Source: Mytilus californianus (taxonomy: Eukaryota; Mollusca; Bivalvia; Mytilida; Mytilidae). From it: a stretch of DNA of 64,000 nt. The stretch is taken from positions 15,587,001-15,651,000 of the forward strand of contig NW_026262690.1 in assembly GCF_021869535.1 (NCBI RefSeq), read 5' to 3'. A program made the translations under genes and the position numbers. Of this stretch, positions 21,963 through 37,200 are shown in pieces; within the stretch, counting starts at the first letter, position 1, and every line of letters starts with the position of its first letter. A model generated the notes under the pieces. The model worked only from the letters and a program-made list of their open reading frames with translations. It was not told the origin of the DNA and ran no database searches.

Positions 21963-22245
21963 ATGAGTAACAACACTAATGATAGAGAAACAAAATGGAT
22001 AGAAATTCAGAAAAATACTTTTACAAACTGGGTAAACGAAGAACTGAGAGTTAGTAACCGTTCTGTTAGTGATCTTGGAACAGACTTTTGTGATGGAGTA
22101 AACTTAGTGGCGTTAGTAGAATCCCTACAATTAAAGAAAATTGGAAAGGTCTATGCAAAGCCGACGACACGGATTCAAATGATACAAAATGTAGCTATAG
22201 CATGTAAAGCTATTACTGAGGACAATATCAAACTAGTCAATATAG
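21963..22245 (+). CDS. jbug: jbug exon 1 (CH1, first part)
   Basis: 94 codons plus one base. The ATG has A at -3. Contains WIEIQKNTFTNWVNEEL and LGTDFCDGVNLVALVESL, the classic CH1 actin-binding signatures, then DNIKLVNI. Donor GTAGGC. Confidence 0.93.
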
Positions 22246-25200
22246 GTAGGCTATACATCAATTTTATAATAAGTAGAACTTAACTACTTTTTTAATTGTT
22301 TGGTGTTTATTATTTTACTGAGTTGAAAAGTTTGACATTTACGGAGTTCTATATGTAATTAAGAAGTAAAATAACTAAAAAGTTCTCTCAAAACCAAATT
22401 TAAACGAGCATATCAATCCTAAATGAATGTTGACCACATACACATACATATAAGTACCAATAACAGTATATTCGGGAGTTTGCAAGACATGTCAAGTGAT
22501 CAATAAATGTTGCGATTATTTGATTTTCACACTTACTACACAGAAAATACTTTTAATAATTTATGGTTAAAATTCATGCACACCTGAAATACAGGTAAAA
22601 TGTCTCTATCAAAATACCTTAATATTGAACGTCGGAATGTTTACTTACTATCAAAAGCGATAAGATAAGAGTAAATAATCTACATATAGAGTCATTTAAA
22701 ACATGTCTTAACCCTCAGGAAAAACCAGTATCTGATAAAATTTAATGACCACAAAACGACAAGTATGTATACCCGTTTAACATCTGAATTAACCCATATG
22801 TCATAATCACGCCAAATATTTTATTGTCCAGACTGGGTGGTACTTTTTCAAGATTTAAATGCAACGAAACCATTTAGTAATTAGGTACGACAATATTATT
22901 AAAAAAACGAAATTTGTTTCGTTTCATTTCCTCGTTGGGAAGATATAATAAAAATATACTGCTAGGACTTCAAAGTATCGACAAGGAAATATTAAAATAT
23001 TTTGTCAGAACTTCAAATGTAAAGGCTAGGAAAATGTGATAATATGTTACCATGACTACAAAGTATAATATGTTACCATGACTTCAAAGTATAGACCCCG
23101 AAGTATATCAAAGTATTACCAGGACTTCAAAGTATAGACACCGAAGTATATCAAAATATTAGCAGGACTTCAAAATATAGACATTGAAATATATCAATAC
23201 ACTAAGTTACCACGACTTCAAATTATAGGCAAGAAATATGACAATGTACATACATTACCAGGAGTTCAAAGTATAGACACAAAAGTATATCAAAATATTA
23301 GCAGGACTTCAAAATATAGACATTGAAATATATCAATACATTACCACGACTTCAAATTATAGGCAAGAAATATGACAATGTACATACATTACCAGGAGTT
23401 CAAAGTAAGGAAAAGAATATATGACAATATTTTGCAAGGAACTCGAAGTAAAGGCATGAACATAATTATGACAATATATTACCAGGACTTAAAAATAAAG
23501 ACCAGAACATATGACAATATATTACCAGGACTTAAAAATAAAGACCAGAACATATGACAATATATTGCCAGGGCTTCAAAGTAAAGGCAAGGAAATACGA
23601 CAACATATTGTCAGGTCTTCAAAGTATAAGACTACTGTAATACTATCAATTTTATTAAAAAGACATTGAAACCTGATAATAAAACAAAAAAGTCATAATT
23701 TCCCCGCCACCTTTACTATAAAGAAATAAATCATGACTGAAAGGATATATAGACAGTTCCACTGTACACGGACCTGAAAGAAACTTGTGAGGCTTTAGTT
23801 TGAAATGCATTGGCTTATCAATCATGCTTTTAATTATGAACACTTCAATATTTATGTTGCCATACACACTGATAGATTTTTATCAGATTAAAAAAAAAAT
23901 GAATCCATTTTGATTAGACAAAGCATCTGATTTTCAAGACATTTGAAAGGTCATAGTTACATTCAAATAAATGCATTACCAATTAGCAAGAACACATAAT
24001 TGAATAGGTTTAGCATCAGGCAATTTAAAAAATCAAAATAAAGCATATAATAACTAATTTCGTCGTCATTTTGTGCCTTTTGCAGCTGAATAAATATGCA
24101 TTTTACTGACACCTCTTTCAGTAGCTACAAGTACCCTTGAATTGATACCTTATGTTTTTTTTCTTTTTGTTATGAATTGTTCTATGTAATTAGAGAAGTC
24201 TTAGATCGGTACCTTATATATTTTTTTTTGTTAGGATTGTTTGTGTGTAAAGTGACGAACGGACGAGTCAAGTCTTTTTCAATTGATTTTCAAAGTTCAT
24301 TCTTATGTTGTTCTGCACCACTGGCCCATGTTTGGGAAGGATCGAGCGCTCACCAACATGTTTAACCCGGCCATATTCTTTATATGCCTGTCCCAAGTTA
24401 AGGCTTTTAATTCCGTTGTTGTCGTTTGTTGCTGTCTGCCTTATTTGATTTTCGTTTAACTCTTTTAAGCATAAATCAGGCCGTTGTTTTCTTTTTTTAT
24501 TAAAATGTTTCACATTTTGTTATGCCGAGACCTTTATAGCATACTATACAGTATGGGTTTTGATAATTGTTTAATGCCATATAGTGCCCTATAGTTATTT
24601 ATAACCTCGCCCTTTAGTCGCTGGTGGATAGTTGTCTCATTGGAGACCATACAACATCTTTTTATTTTCATAACAAAAACTTTTTAATATAAAATTTTCC
24701 TTATTTCATTTATAATATCTAGTATACTATTAATATTGATATACATTCACTTGTTTGTATTTATATAAAATTAAACGGTGAACCCAAAGGGTTGACTGGG
24801 TTATAGAAATATGGTCATCCCTTGAATTCTCCTGTCCGAGAATAAAAGGCTTACATAAGTAAGGCGTCCGATTGGCTGTGCGATATATAAAAATAGACAG
24901 CTTCATCCCGTTGGAATAGGTACGTATAATCCAATGCCTCGTTTAGGATGAATACCAACCCCTTTGCGTGTTAAATAAACCTTGCAAAAATTCTATTAGG
25001 TGTCCTTATGTGGCCTGTAACAAGGCAATATTTCTGCCCCTATTCAACACTCCATCATTTTCCATTGGCAGTCCATATCTCCCATCCTTCAATCTGGTCG
25101 ACCTATTTATTGTAGTAATTGTTATGTTGTTCTCTTTCTGAATATGCATGAAATATTTGCCACTGGGTGTTAAGCAACAACCAATCAATGAATTATACAG

Positions 25201-28200
25201 TATGATTCTATGATTAAAGGCTGTCTAACACATAGTTACAGATAGCACATGCATATTCAGGAGAATGGGTTAATTTGTGACTGCAAAACATGTCCTTATG
25301 GGCTGATGTCTATTCGATATGAAAGAATGTTGATGTATCTTTCAGGAAACGAAGATATAGTTAACGGAAACTTAAAATTAATTTTGGGATTAACATGGCA
25401 CCTTGTTATGCGATATCAAATTTCTACTCGAAAGACAAAGTCTCCTCCGAAACAGCTGATGATGAATTGGTTTCGAGTGTCAATACCTGGCGTCCGTGTC
25501 AACAACTTCACAACGGATTGGAACGATGGAATAGCTTTACAGTAAGTTGTTTATTCTTCTCACATAAACACTACAAACATAACAAACTTATAGGAAGTCT
25601 AAAATATAGGTTGTAACAATTTTTTTAAATGTAATCCAGTATTAGATGTATAAATCTGCTATTACTTCGCATATGACCCAACAACAGATTTTAAAACCGA
25701 CTGATGCAACTAGTTAACAAGAACTGCTGATCCTTCCATAGTTCACCATTAACCTTTTAACCATGGTTTTATTGCCATATAATGTTGATAACACTCTTGG
25801 TACCTTCTATCCTAATCAATGCTATGATATACACAATGAAGTGCAATAGCATACCAAGCTTACTAGTATAAATCAATGTTCGTTACAATGATAATGAAAG
25901 ATATCATAAAACCCGTTAAGAAACAAATTTATTGTACAATTTCAGTGCGTTAATTGATAACTTAAAACCAGGAATATCACCACAGTGGCGTCAGCTGAAC
26001 AAACAAAATAAGTAAGTACCTAGCTATATCATCAAATCAGCTGATCTCCAATTAACTGGGTTCTCTAAATTGTTGTTCATCTGAGCTAATACTTAAGACG
26101 GAGACTTTTCTGATTGAGGAGCAAAATTCTTTACACAGATATTACAGTATTCATTAGGAAAGTGTGTCTAATTACACAACAGAAAACTACTCCAGAGCTG
26201 AAAAAAACCAATACATCGAAAAAACATAAGACAACAAAAACACAAAATAATTGTATATAAATGAAGATTTTTAACACTGTTTTTCTGAATCAGTTATATT
26301 TGCACGTTTTCTGTAACAACTTTCTGACCGCTGCATATGATTTTATATTTAGAGTAGAGAACTGTCGAGATGCCATGGTATTGGCTAAAGATCATTTAAA
26401 TATTCCACGAGTTATTTCCCCGGAAGATTTTGCCAATCCAGCTTTAGACGAGTTATCGGCCATGACTTACCTGTCGTATTTTGTTAAACCAAATTCACCA
26501 GGTTATTATGCTACATTAAACTGGGTTTGCAAGCAGTTGAAGACTACCACAATTTCTAACCTGACGGTAAATTCAATTATTTTAGACGTAACATAAGAAA
26601 GCGTCAAACTCTGTACCCGATTTTTATTGTTGTTCGTACCATTTACACCTCTTAATAAGGTTGACATGTTAGAAGTACACTGGGATTCTTGATTGCTGAA
26701 AACCTGTCAGTAGTTGTGCATCCTTTATTTTAAATGTTTTTCTCGTTTTTCTGTAACTTTAGATATGGAAAGTCAAACGTCATGTATTTTTATTTCCAGC
26801 TCGAACTTATCAGTTTTGTATATGTTGGGATTTTTAACCTTTCCATCGTATGTTTAAAATTCAGATATTCCATTTTTAATCATGATTTGCAGTTTTCGAA
26901 GTACTCTATAAACGTTTAGCTAACATACGAAGCAAATCCTTAGACTTTATATGAAGTTTACCCTTAGCCTATACCCGATGTTCGCAATCGACAAACTCAC
27001 ACGAGTATACCGGTATGCTTTATTCTTCCATACGAAGTACAACTCCTGCCTACAGCAAGTGCATCCCGTATAATCTCTATTTACAGACGCCTTCAGCCTA
27101 CAACAAGCGGACCCCTTTTATCAATTTTTACAGACATCTTTATCATATACCAAGTGCACACCTGAAATCTATATATAGACACTTTCAGCCTACACCAAGT
27201 ACACTCTTACAGACTGACTGGTCTACACCAAGTAGCTCGTATAACCTCGACTCAATGCACTACTATAATGTTGACACAAATGCACACCTATATATAGTCT
27301 CGACACAAATGCAGCCCATGTCTTCATTTTAAATACAAATAAATCCCTATAATCTTGACATTAAGTGCACCCTTATAATCTCCACACCACGTAAACTCTA
27401 TAAAATCTACACCAGGTGCACCCCTATAATCTCTACACCAAGTACCTCCCACAAATTCTACTCTAAGTACACCCCAAAACATTCTACATCAGGTGCACCC
27501 CTATAATATCTATTTACAGACTGATTGGAATGATGGTTATAATTTGTGTGCCATAGTTGCATCGCAGGGTGGACATATTGAAGGATGGCCAAATCTGGAC
27601 AGGATTGATCATGTCAGCAATTGTCAGAAAGGTATGAAAATCACGGTGAACATAAATAAACTGTTCGTTACTGTTGACAGTTAAGATTTCTTTACTTTGT
27701 ATACTTCACTCTCTTCTATCAGATAAAACATTTCCTATCTAATGAAATATTTTTTCGATGACTATACATATAAAAGAATTCAAGATTAAAGACATTCTTC
27801 AAATGGAATGCATGCACAGCTCTGATTCCGTGTCCTGGTTTTGGATCCCATTTTGGTCCTGTTTGGTTTTATCAGCTCTTTAACGATTGTATTAGAGGTT
27901 GAACTTTAAATTTGTTTGTTTTTTATCATTACTGAAGAGATATAGATTGTCGAAATGCGCATCTGGTGTAGTAACATTGGTACTGTTAATGTTATTTTGA
28001 TGAAATATATATCTAAGTTGATTAAGGTCAATATACATTAGATTGGTGATTCCTGTTATCATTGTAATGTACTTCAAGTATTGGCTACAACAGGAAGCAA
28101 ACTCACGTATCCACAACTATTTGGTTGAATAATTCCACTAGATAAAAAAAAAAAAAAAAAAAAAAAAATAGAAACAAAAAACCAAGCAGATTTCATGAAA

Positions 28201-31200
28201 TCTCATTATGAATTTGATTAGAATCGGCAGTAATTTTGAAAAGCCGATAATTATTGTGAAAATTGTCATACCATCAGAAGAAAGAACCATATAATAACTG
28301 AATTAGTATATCACGTCTGTAGTTCTTGTTGTTGGCTGATGTAAGAACTTTCCCGAGTTTATATGTATAATTTTTCAATGAGTTTGTTCTATTACCGACA
28401 TTACCGACATTACAATATATGGAAGTTTGCTTATAATGCCGATGATTGCCTAATCTAAGTTGATACATATAATTCAACAGATGTTTTCCTATTTGATATT
28501 ATTTGGCCCTAGAAATAAATAAAAAGTACTAGTATACTTAGTATTAGTGTAGCACGTGAAGTTAATTGGTATGATTAATTCTCACGAGGCAGTGATAGCG
28601 AAGTGGGATTAGTAACATAGCTATTAAACAGGCATACATTTTAGCCACTATATACTGTTGTCATTATTTTTACCAGCAATCGACGGTGGAAAAGAACTTG
28701 GTGTAGAGCCACTATTGACAGCAGAAGAAATAGCAGACCCTAAAGTCGATCATCTTAGTTTGATGACGTACATAGCAAGATTTCAACATCTCGTCCCGAA
28801 AAAGAAGGACGAAGAAAAAATTGGAATCAAGGCAGATTTAAAGAACATCAGAACTGGTGTACAGGTTTGTCGTTTGTTTGCAATTTTGATCCAAAATCCA
28901 CCTACTTCCCATTTCCTCGAAAACCATCAAATGACTCCTTATAGGAGTAATGACCATAAGATAACGAATCTTTACCTAATGATTTCATTTCTGACTGTTA
29001 TCTGGAAAACCATAATTTATAGAGCATAACTGCACACAGTCAAAATAATTAACAAATTGAGATCTACAATTATGTCAACATGAACGAATTTTTCGATCGA
29101 CATGATTGAGGAGTTTTTGCCCTTAAATTGCGAATTTTCCAATAATTTGCGTATATTTGCTATATTCTTAAAAATTATAATAAATAGAAGGAAACTGGAA
29201 ATAGCAAAAATGTCAGCACAATAAGAACTACAAAAGATAAACATGATCGAAATTGTCAATAGATTTGTTTAATAAATCAACTTGACTAAAATGTCAAACG
29301 ACTCCTTATAACAGTTAATTCCCTAAAATGATGATTTTCTACGCAATTTTTGAATTTTGTCTATTATCTTAAAATCTATAATAGATAGAGAGAAAATGTA
29401 AACAGTAAAACTGATAAGCAACTCAAGATCAACTAATGAGCAAAAATTTCCGAATTTGTCAATCGGCTCATTAGAGGAGTTCTTACTTTGAAGTACAAGT
29501 TTTACCATTTTTTTTTATTTTCTATAACACAGAGAGAATCTATCACAAGCAAAAATTATCAGTAAAATAAAGATGTAAATAAATCAACACAAATAAAAGG
29601 AATAACTAACATAAAATGTTCACCCATTTTTGCATTTTTGGATGTTTTCTTGAAAATTTAATGGAACAAAAAACACCCCAAATTATCAGCTAGATAAGAA
29701 AGAAAAAAGGGGATCGGAAGATACAAAAGGGAGAATCAGAACTCACAAGTCGAAGAGAAATAGACAAATAGAGGCGGAAGATACCAAAAGGGAGAATCAG
29801 AACTCACAAGTCGAAGAGAAACAGACAAATAGAGGTGGAAGATACCAAAAGGTTATTCAACCTCATAAATCGACGAAAAAATTAAAACGCCATGGCAAAA
29901 ACAAAACGAAAAACGACAAAAGAAAAACAACAGTGTACAAAACGCAACATAGAAACTAAAGACTAAGCAACATAATCACCTCCAAAAATCAGCTGTGATC
30001 TCATGTACTCCGGTAGGGTAGGTCGATAAGATCTACAAATAGGAAAATAGTAAAATATGCAAATGTTTGCAGGTGAGCGGTGCAAGATCTTCGGATCCGC
30101 TTGTTGATTTCTGCTACGCATTTTCTTACATTTCCATTACTATATATACGTATGAAGCTTTCACATATCTTATTTCTTGGTGGGATTCTTATTTACAATT
30201 ATGCATGGAACCTAAACAGATCACATTACATGCCAGACTTTCAGTACTAAATCTATCTATCTGTCAATCGAAAATGACGATAACACGTATCATTTTTATT
30301 TGTAGGCTTTAATTACTCTACTCTATCTCGAAAAGGATTTAAAAAAGGAATTACTACAAGTCGATATTGCTGGACCGTCAGAACAAATAAATTGTGATAC
30401 AGCATGGAAAGAGAAATATGCGGAGTGTAAATTTGTACCTAAGGAAGCTGGTGAATACAATGTAAGTTTTATCGATCATGTATATTCTATACATATCTAT
30501 TTTAATTGCAAATGATAGCTTGTCTTGTAAACCTATTATCCGGACATAGTCCCCGAACCAGTTAAATGTTATTTGCTTGTTCAGTACCCCACTTATTGTG
30601 ATATCGTTCTACAATGAACTGAACTTAAACTCGATATGAAAATGCATGGCCAGTAGTACATCTCATAAAGGTACAATTTCAAGCAATAGACAATTGGTTT
30701 TTGTTATGTACATTTTTTTAAAACAGTTTCATTAATCGGACTAAATGCTCTTCGCTCTCACTAATACATGGTCAGTACACACTATATAGGCCCTAATCCA
30801 GGAAAAAGTAAAATAACAAAAATACCGAGCTCCAAGGAAAATTCTAAACGGAAAGTCCCTTATCAAATGGCAAAATCAAAAGCTCAAACACATCAAACGA
30901 ATGGAAAACAACTGTTATATTCCTGACTTGGTACCGGCATTTCCGTATTTAGAAAATGGTGGGTTAAACCTGGTTTTATAGCCAGCTTAACCTCTCACTT
31001 GTATGACAGTCGCATAAAATTCCATTATATTGACAACAATGTGTGAATAAAACAAACATATTGGTGAAAATGTCAAAAATAGGGGTACAGCAGTCAACAT
31101 TGTGTACTAATCTTAATCACTATAAAACAAACAACTCTGTCAACAAAGAAAAACAAAATGGCATATACACCAATGATTTTACTCTTACAACTGTAAGACC

Positions 31201-34200
31201 AGTATACTATTTAAAGAAACATATTGAAAAATACACTACTGATATTTGCTTTTAACAAGGCATGGTCAGTTAACCACTTACTAAGGACAATTTCAGATAT
31301 ATCGATTACATTTGATTTTTCGAATAATACAAGACCAATGCACTTCTTCTAAGATTCGTCCACTGAAACAACAAAAATTGTAACTCTGTATCGAACATAC
31401 AATGCATTTGTAACGTTCACACTGGGTAAGCGTGTCTATTTTTATTATAGAATAGGTTCGTCACAAGTTTGATACTAGATCCGAAATGTTCTATTCACAA
31501 ATAATCCAACAAGTAAACTGTGTTCATAAAATGATATCATTGAACTAAGATATGTACAAATGCTCTTGCTTTAACAGCAACATTTATCGATACAATCATC
31601 TATCTTAACATAATTTTATATACAACTGACATTATCTGACCAAATACCAATTTGTACTTAAAGAGGGACATAATTGTCCTATTGGTACAATGTAGTGCCT
31701 TACAAGCTACGACTAGTCATATACGGTACAATCATTACTTGAAAGCTACAACTTGTACAAGTCTATCAAGAACAGGCATCAACCTTGTCCTTTGTTGCAC
31801 TACAATGTAATTATGAGAGACTACAATCTCTAATTATCACATACCGTAAGTATCCTGGCCGTCGTCTTCGTAAACTTAAGACGTATTACACCAAAAACGG
31901 AATTCTCGTCGGCTATCATACGACTCTTATAGTCATACCATTATTTTAGTTTTATGTTTTATCTTAGTATAACCAAAACGTTATATAAGATTGCTATCAA
32001 ATGGTTACTATTGTAAACTCTGTTTACTTTAATTCAGTTGATTTAACACGTTTTTATGGACAATGGGACATAGTTCAACTTGGATTATCTCCCTTTTATG
32101 AGAAAAAGTCTCAAAAAGAAAAAATGCAAAATTTGTTCCATCGCTCGTTACACCATCATTATACAGATGTCTGATTTGTCTACTTCGTATGTAAAGTATA
32201 AATCATGAGATGTCTTCAGATGTTTCTAGTGCAAAATTGTCCTAGAAATGACTTTTATATATTTTTTGACATCGCACAAGGTCGTGTTTTTTTTCAAAGA
32301 CTTCTTATAGCGTCGTTACATTTAAACAGTTAAAGGTGTACTGATTTTCATTTTATTCTGGAAAACATGGTCAATTAATTAATTGATATTAGGCTTTTAA
32401 CTTGCTGTAAGTACCAACTATTACCCTGAGATCGGTAGGTTCTCTATGTATTTTGTTAGTTTTTCCAATCGTAAGAGTCAAGTCCTTTTCAACTGATTTT
32501 TACAGTTTGTTCTAATATTGTACTGTACCACCACTGTCATAAATTTCTCAGAGGGTTGAGTGCTCACAGACATGTTTAACCCCGCCATATCCTTTATATC
32601 CCTGTTCCAATCCGGGAGCCGGTAGTGAAGAGGTTGTTGTTGTTAGCCATATGTCATACCTTATTTGCGTACCACACCGTTATACGATATTCATCGAGAT
32701 TTTTTAAACGCTACTAACGCCAGCTATTAGTGCTACTTCGTTTTGCAATTTGTTGATGAGTTTTATTTACAGCACGTTCTCTTTAATCATTTTGACCATT
32801 CGAATTGTTTTTAGGTGAACATCACATATAACAATAAAAAGTTGGTAGGATGTCCGTTAGTGTTTACTGTAAAACAGGACCTATCTACAGTACGATTTAT
32901 TACTCCGACAGAGAGTAGATGTCGTGTAGGATCACAAAATAACTTACAGGTAAGCTGTCTTGTTAAACAGGCAGCACATATGGTTTAGGTTCGTATTATA
33001 ACATTGAGGTGAGCTGCTTTGTTACTCTGATAAATATCCGATGTCGTTTAGATCATAGAATAATATTGTTTACTCCTAAACACAACGTATGCCCTGTAGG
33101 ATCCCACAAACACATCCCACAACCACACCACTAAGCTGAAGGGTTTCTCCGATAGACATGGGATGCGCAGAATTCACTGACCATTATCAGGTAAGCTAAT
33201 TTGTTACTCTTATATACAGTAGATTTCAAGTAGGCTCACAGCAAACTATCTAGGTCTATCTGTTACTCCGACGCATTACGCAACATGGTGACCAGTTAAG
33301 CTGCTAAATTTCTCCGCTAGAAAACACATAAAGACATAGGTTCAGTACGATCAGAATAACGTTTAATTACATTATTTTATTGTTCTGATAGATATTAATT
33401 ATTGGTAAGGAAAGCTTAATTATGTCAGCATAAGCTGGCTAGCTACATCGATAAAACAAAAAAAGTCTGGTAAGATCACAGAATAGCATCAAAAGTAAGG
33501 TTAGGTTAATCTTCGAAAAGTATCAGACAAGTCGTATCACAAAACAGCATCAAAAGTAAGCGTCGGTGTTACTCCGACAGACTTCAAATAATTAGACTTA
33601 CAAAATTAACACGAACAGCAAGCTGTGGTGTTACTCCGACAGACTTCAAATAAGAAGAATGACAAAATAAACATTAAAAGTAAGCTGTGGTGTTACTCCG
33701 ACAGACATAAAATGAGAAGAATTACAAAATAAACATAAAAAGTAAGCTGTGGTATTACTAAGACAGACATCAAATGAAAAGAATCACAAAATAAACATTA
33801 AAAGTAAGCTGTGGTATTACTAAGACAGACATCAAATGAAAAGAATCACAAAATAAATATCAAAAGTAAGTTTTCGTGCTTCTCAGACAAACATCAGATA
33901 AGTGTATAAAATAAGGAATATGAAAACATAATTTGTGTTACTCCGAAAAACGTCAGATGAGTGGATCACAAGATAACATCAAAGTAAGATGTCGTGTTAC
34001 TCCGACAGACACCAAAAGATTCAATCACAAATTAACATAAAAAATAAGCTTTCGTGATACTCCGACAAGCATGAGGTGAGTGGACAACAAAATAACATAA
34101 ATATAATATGTCAAAATACTCCGACAGACATCAGATGAGTTAATTACATAAGAATATAAAACAATATGTCTTTTTACTCTAACAGATATAAGCATGTAAT

Positions 34201-37200
34201 CAATAGATTCACTGGAAACTTTAACATATAATTACGAGCAGAATAATTTCATTGGCATGAAATGATGTTGTCCTCGTTTAGCTTGGTCAAATAGTCTTAT
34301 CACATATGTGGTTTTTACCTCAACGAGTATTCTGTAAAGTATCTGACCGTGAATTTGCAAAAATAACAGGACAGAGGAATACATAAATAAATAATAAAAT
34401 AGCACATTACAACATGTAAACCATAGAATAACAACGGACACTTCCCATGTACATCGCAATGAATTATGAACTGTACGTCACACGACTGTATCAACGCCAC
34501 AAAAAGTGACGTCACAAGAAAATTTCTAAAAATAGAATATAAAATTGGGATTTAGTTTGTAATGGGTTTATTTTATGTATTTTCTAACCATTACAAGAAT
34601 ATTAATATATAATTGTGTTAGTAATGGTGTAATTATTTGTATTTTCTAACCATGTCGGTTTTTCTTCTAAATCAAAACTATTTAAAAACCAATAAATCCT
34701 GTGCATATAGTAGCTTTATACTAAAAATCATATAAATGAACTAGCTGATTAATTATCTTAACTTTTACATTCATATAGAAAATAAAAATAGAATTCAAAC
34801 CACAAACGATAATACATAACACAATATCTAACCAGAATTACAAACGAAACATCATAAATGTTGGATGTCTAAATACCGAGACACGTCTTATAGCAATGCA
34901 CATTCACACGGAAAAACAGTCATATTCGGGTATAGGTCACATTCGGTAATTAGCAGACCAGACGACGTAGATGGTAAACCACAATCTAAGACGTGGTAAA
35001 AATGTCGTTAGTTAGTTTAGACACAGAAACATCGTATAGATCAATCAATTCGTGATGGTGTCCATAAAATTTACGGAGTGTCATTTTTAATCTTTATTCC
35101 TCATAACTCTGTTTGAGCAGTTTCTGCGTAAGGAGCGCACTCCTGTATTTGAAGTCCTTATAGTGTGAACATGCACGAGGATAACGTATCAACTGAGATA
35201 TGTAAATATTGAAACGTTTTAACAGGACTCATTTTGAAATCTTGTCATGTATATTTAGATTTGAGCCTAGACTTTACCAAAAAGGTATTTTGTTACAAGA
35301 TATAGTTTTGCAAAAATGTGTGTAATTTTTTTTGAGGGAAAGATCTTATATATATTTTCTCCCAAAAATATGCATTAAATGACTATTTTCCTCTTTCGGC
35401 CATATACGTCAATTTCGACATGTTTGTGACGTAATAATGATACCATAAGTTACCTTTCTGCACTAAAGTTCTCAGATCATGTAAAAGGGTTCATTAATAA
35501 AAAAAGAATAACATAATTTTGAAACGCATAAACCATAAATAACATAAAAAATAAACTGTCGTGTTACTCCATCGATCCGACAGCTATTAGATGAGTGGAT
35601 CACAAAAGAACATTAAAAAGTTGTCTGTCGTGTTACTTCGACATTTATCAGTTGAATGGCTCACAAAATAAACCCAAAAATAAGATGTCATGGCACTCTG
35701 ACAGACCTTTTATGAGTGGATAACAAATGACATAAAAATTAGATATCGTGTTGCTCAGACAGACATCAGTTGAGTGGATTACATATAATCATCAGTTTTG
35801 TGTTGGGTAGGCTCGCATAATAATATCCAGGTTAGCCTTTAAATTAATAGATTGATGTTGTTGCAATAACTATGAGAAGACAGGGTTGGTTGCATACACT
35901 CAGTCTTTAACCTTGACAATCATTTATTTAAAGGATATGTAAATTTTCAATTAGGTTGATTCTGCAGACAAAATCGTAGGTGTCTTGACAATAGAAATAC
36001 ACAATCCAAATGGTGATATCAAGGACATGGAATGTCAAGAGGACGATGGGATATACCGAACTGTATTTCAACCCAAACATGTTGGTATGTTTTTTCTGAG
36101 ACCCAGTATTGATTTGAGCTGTCACTTTCTACCCTATGTTTACCTAGTAACCAAGCTAGTGAGATAGAATGTATTAGTTTAGTATTGGTTCGTATAAATG
36201 GAATTATCGTATGTCTGAATGTAAAATGGAGAAATAAGGAGCCATTACAAACAAGAGAACCATTAATTGGAGGAACTTTGTCTACGGATAAAGCCGCTCA
36301 TACTTGATTCTAACACTGTGGACATAGCATACATTATTATATGGAGAACTAAATTTTTTAAACACTTATAACGTATGTATTTGACTCTCAGATACGATGC
36401 ATGGCTACCTTGACGTTTAGGTTATCCTGATATTTTCTTTTTCATTTGCACACAGGTGAATGGAAGATCCATGGATACATTGACGGTGAAGAGATCAGCA
36501 ATAGTCCAGTTGTGTTTGTCGCCCATGATCCACAAAAAGCATGGTTAACTGGACCTAGCAAAGGTGTAGCTGGAGAAAATGCTAATTTTCAAGGTAAAAT
36601 GCAAGGTGATCAAACATGAGAGGTTTCTTCCGAGAAGAAGACATGCTCAGTGATTGGTTATCTTCACGATCAGAATGATTTATCACTGATCTTCCTACAA
36701 AGACCTGGATATTCATTAAAGGTAGAAAAAATGTTATACGTTAAGTCGGACATCAACATCTATTTAATTATCATACATCAGGTAGCAAGTTATATGGAAT
36801 TATTGATTCGACACAAACCGAAACTTAGCCATCTGTAGTTATTAGCTGTTGGTAGGTTTATCAGAGAAACTGATCCATCTGCAATTAATTACTGCTTAGG
36901 TTTATCAGAAAGAGACAGGCCTTGTCTATAAAACTAATAAATATACATTGAATTTTAGTAAATTGCTCCGAAGCTGGCGAAGGAACTGTAACAGCAGATG
37001 TACGCCATGTTGGGAAAGAAGTGAAATGTGAAGTGAAATCGGACGAAGAAGAACAAGATTCATATCAAATTATATTCAAGCCAAACGACTCTGGTACTTA
37101 TTTCGTTTACGTCAAATTCAACGGACAAGAAATTGCAGGTACATATTGATATAAATAAAAAAAATATTATAGACACGTCTTATATTTTATTTTCGACATC

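Larger units (their letters stand above)
22246..25345 (+). other. jbug intron 1
   Basis: No exon is seen. It contains the degenerate array at 22940-23630 and a reverse-orientation family C repeat at 24255-24670. The rest is AT-rich and unremarkable. Confidence 0.6.
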
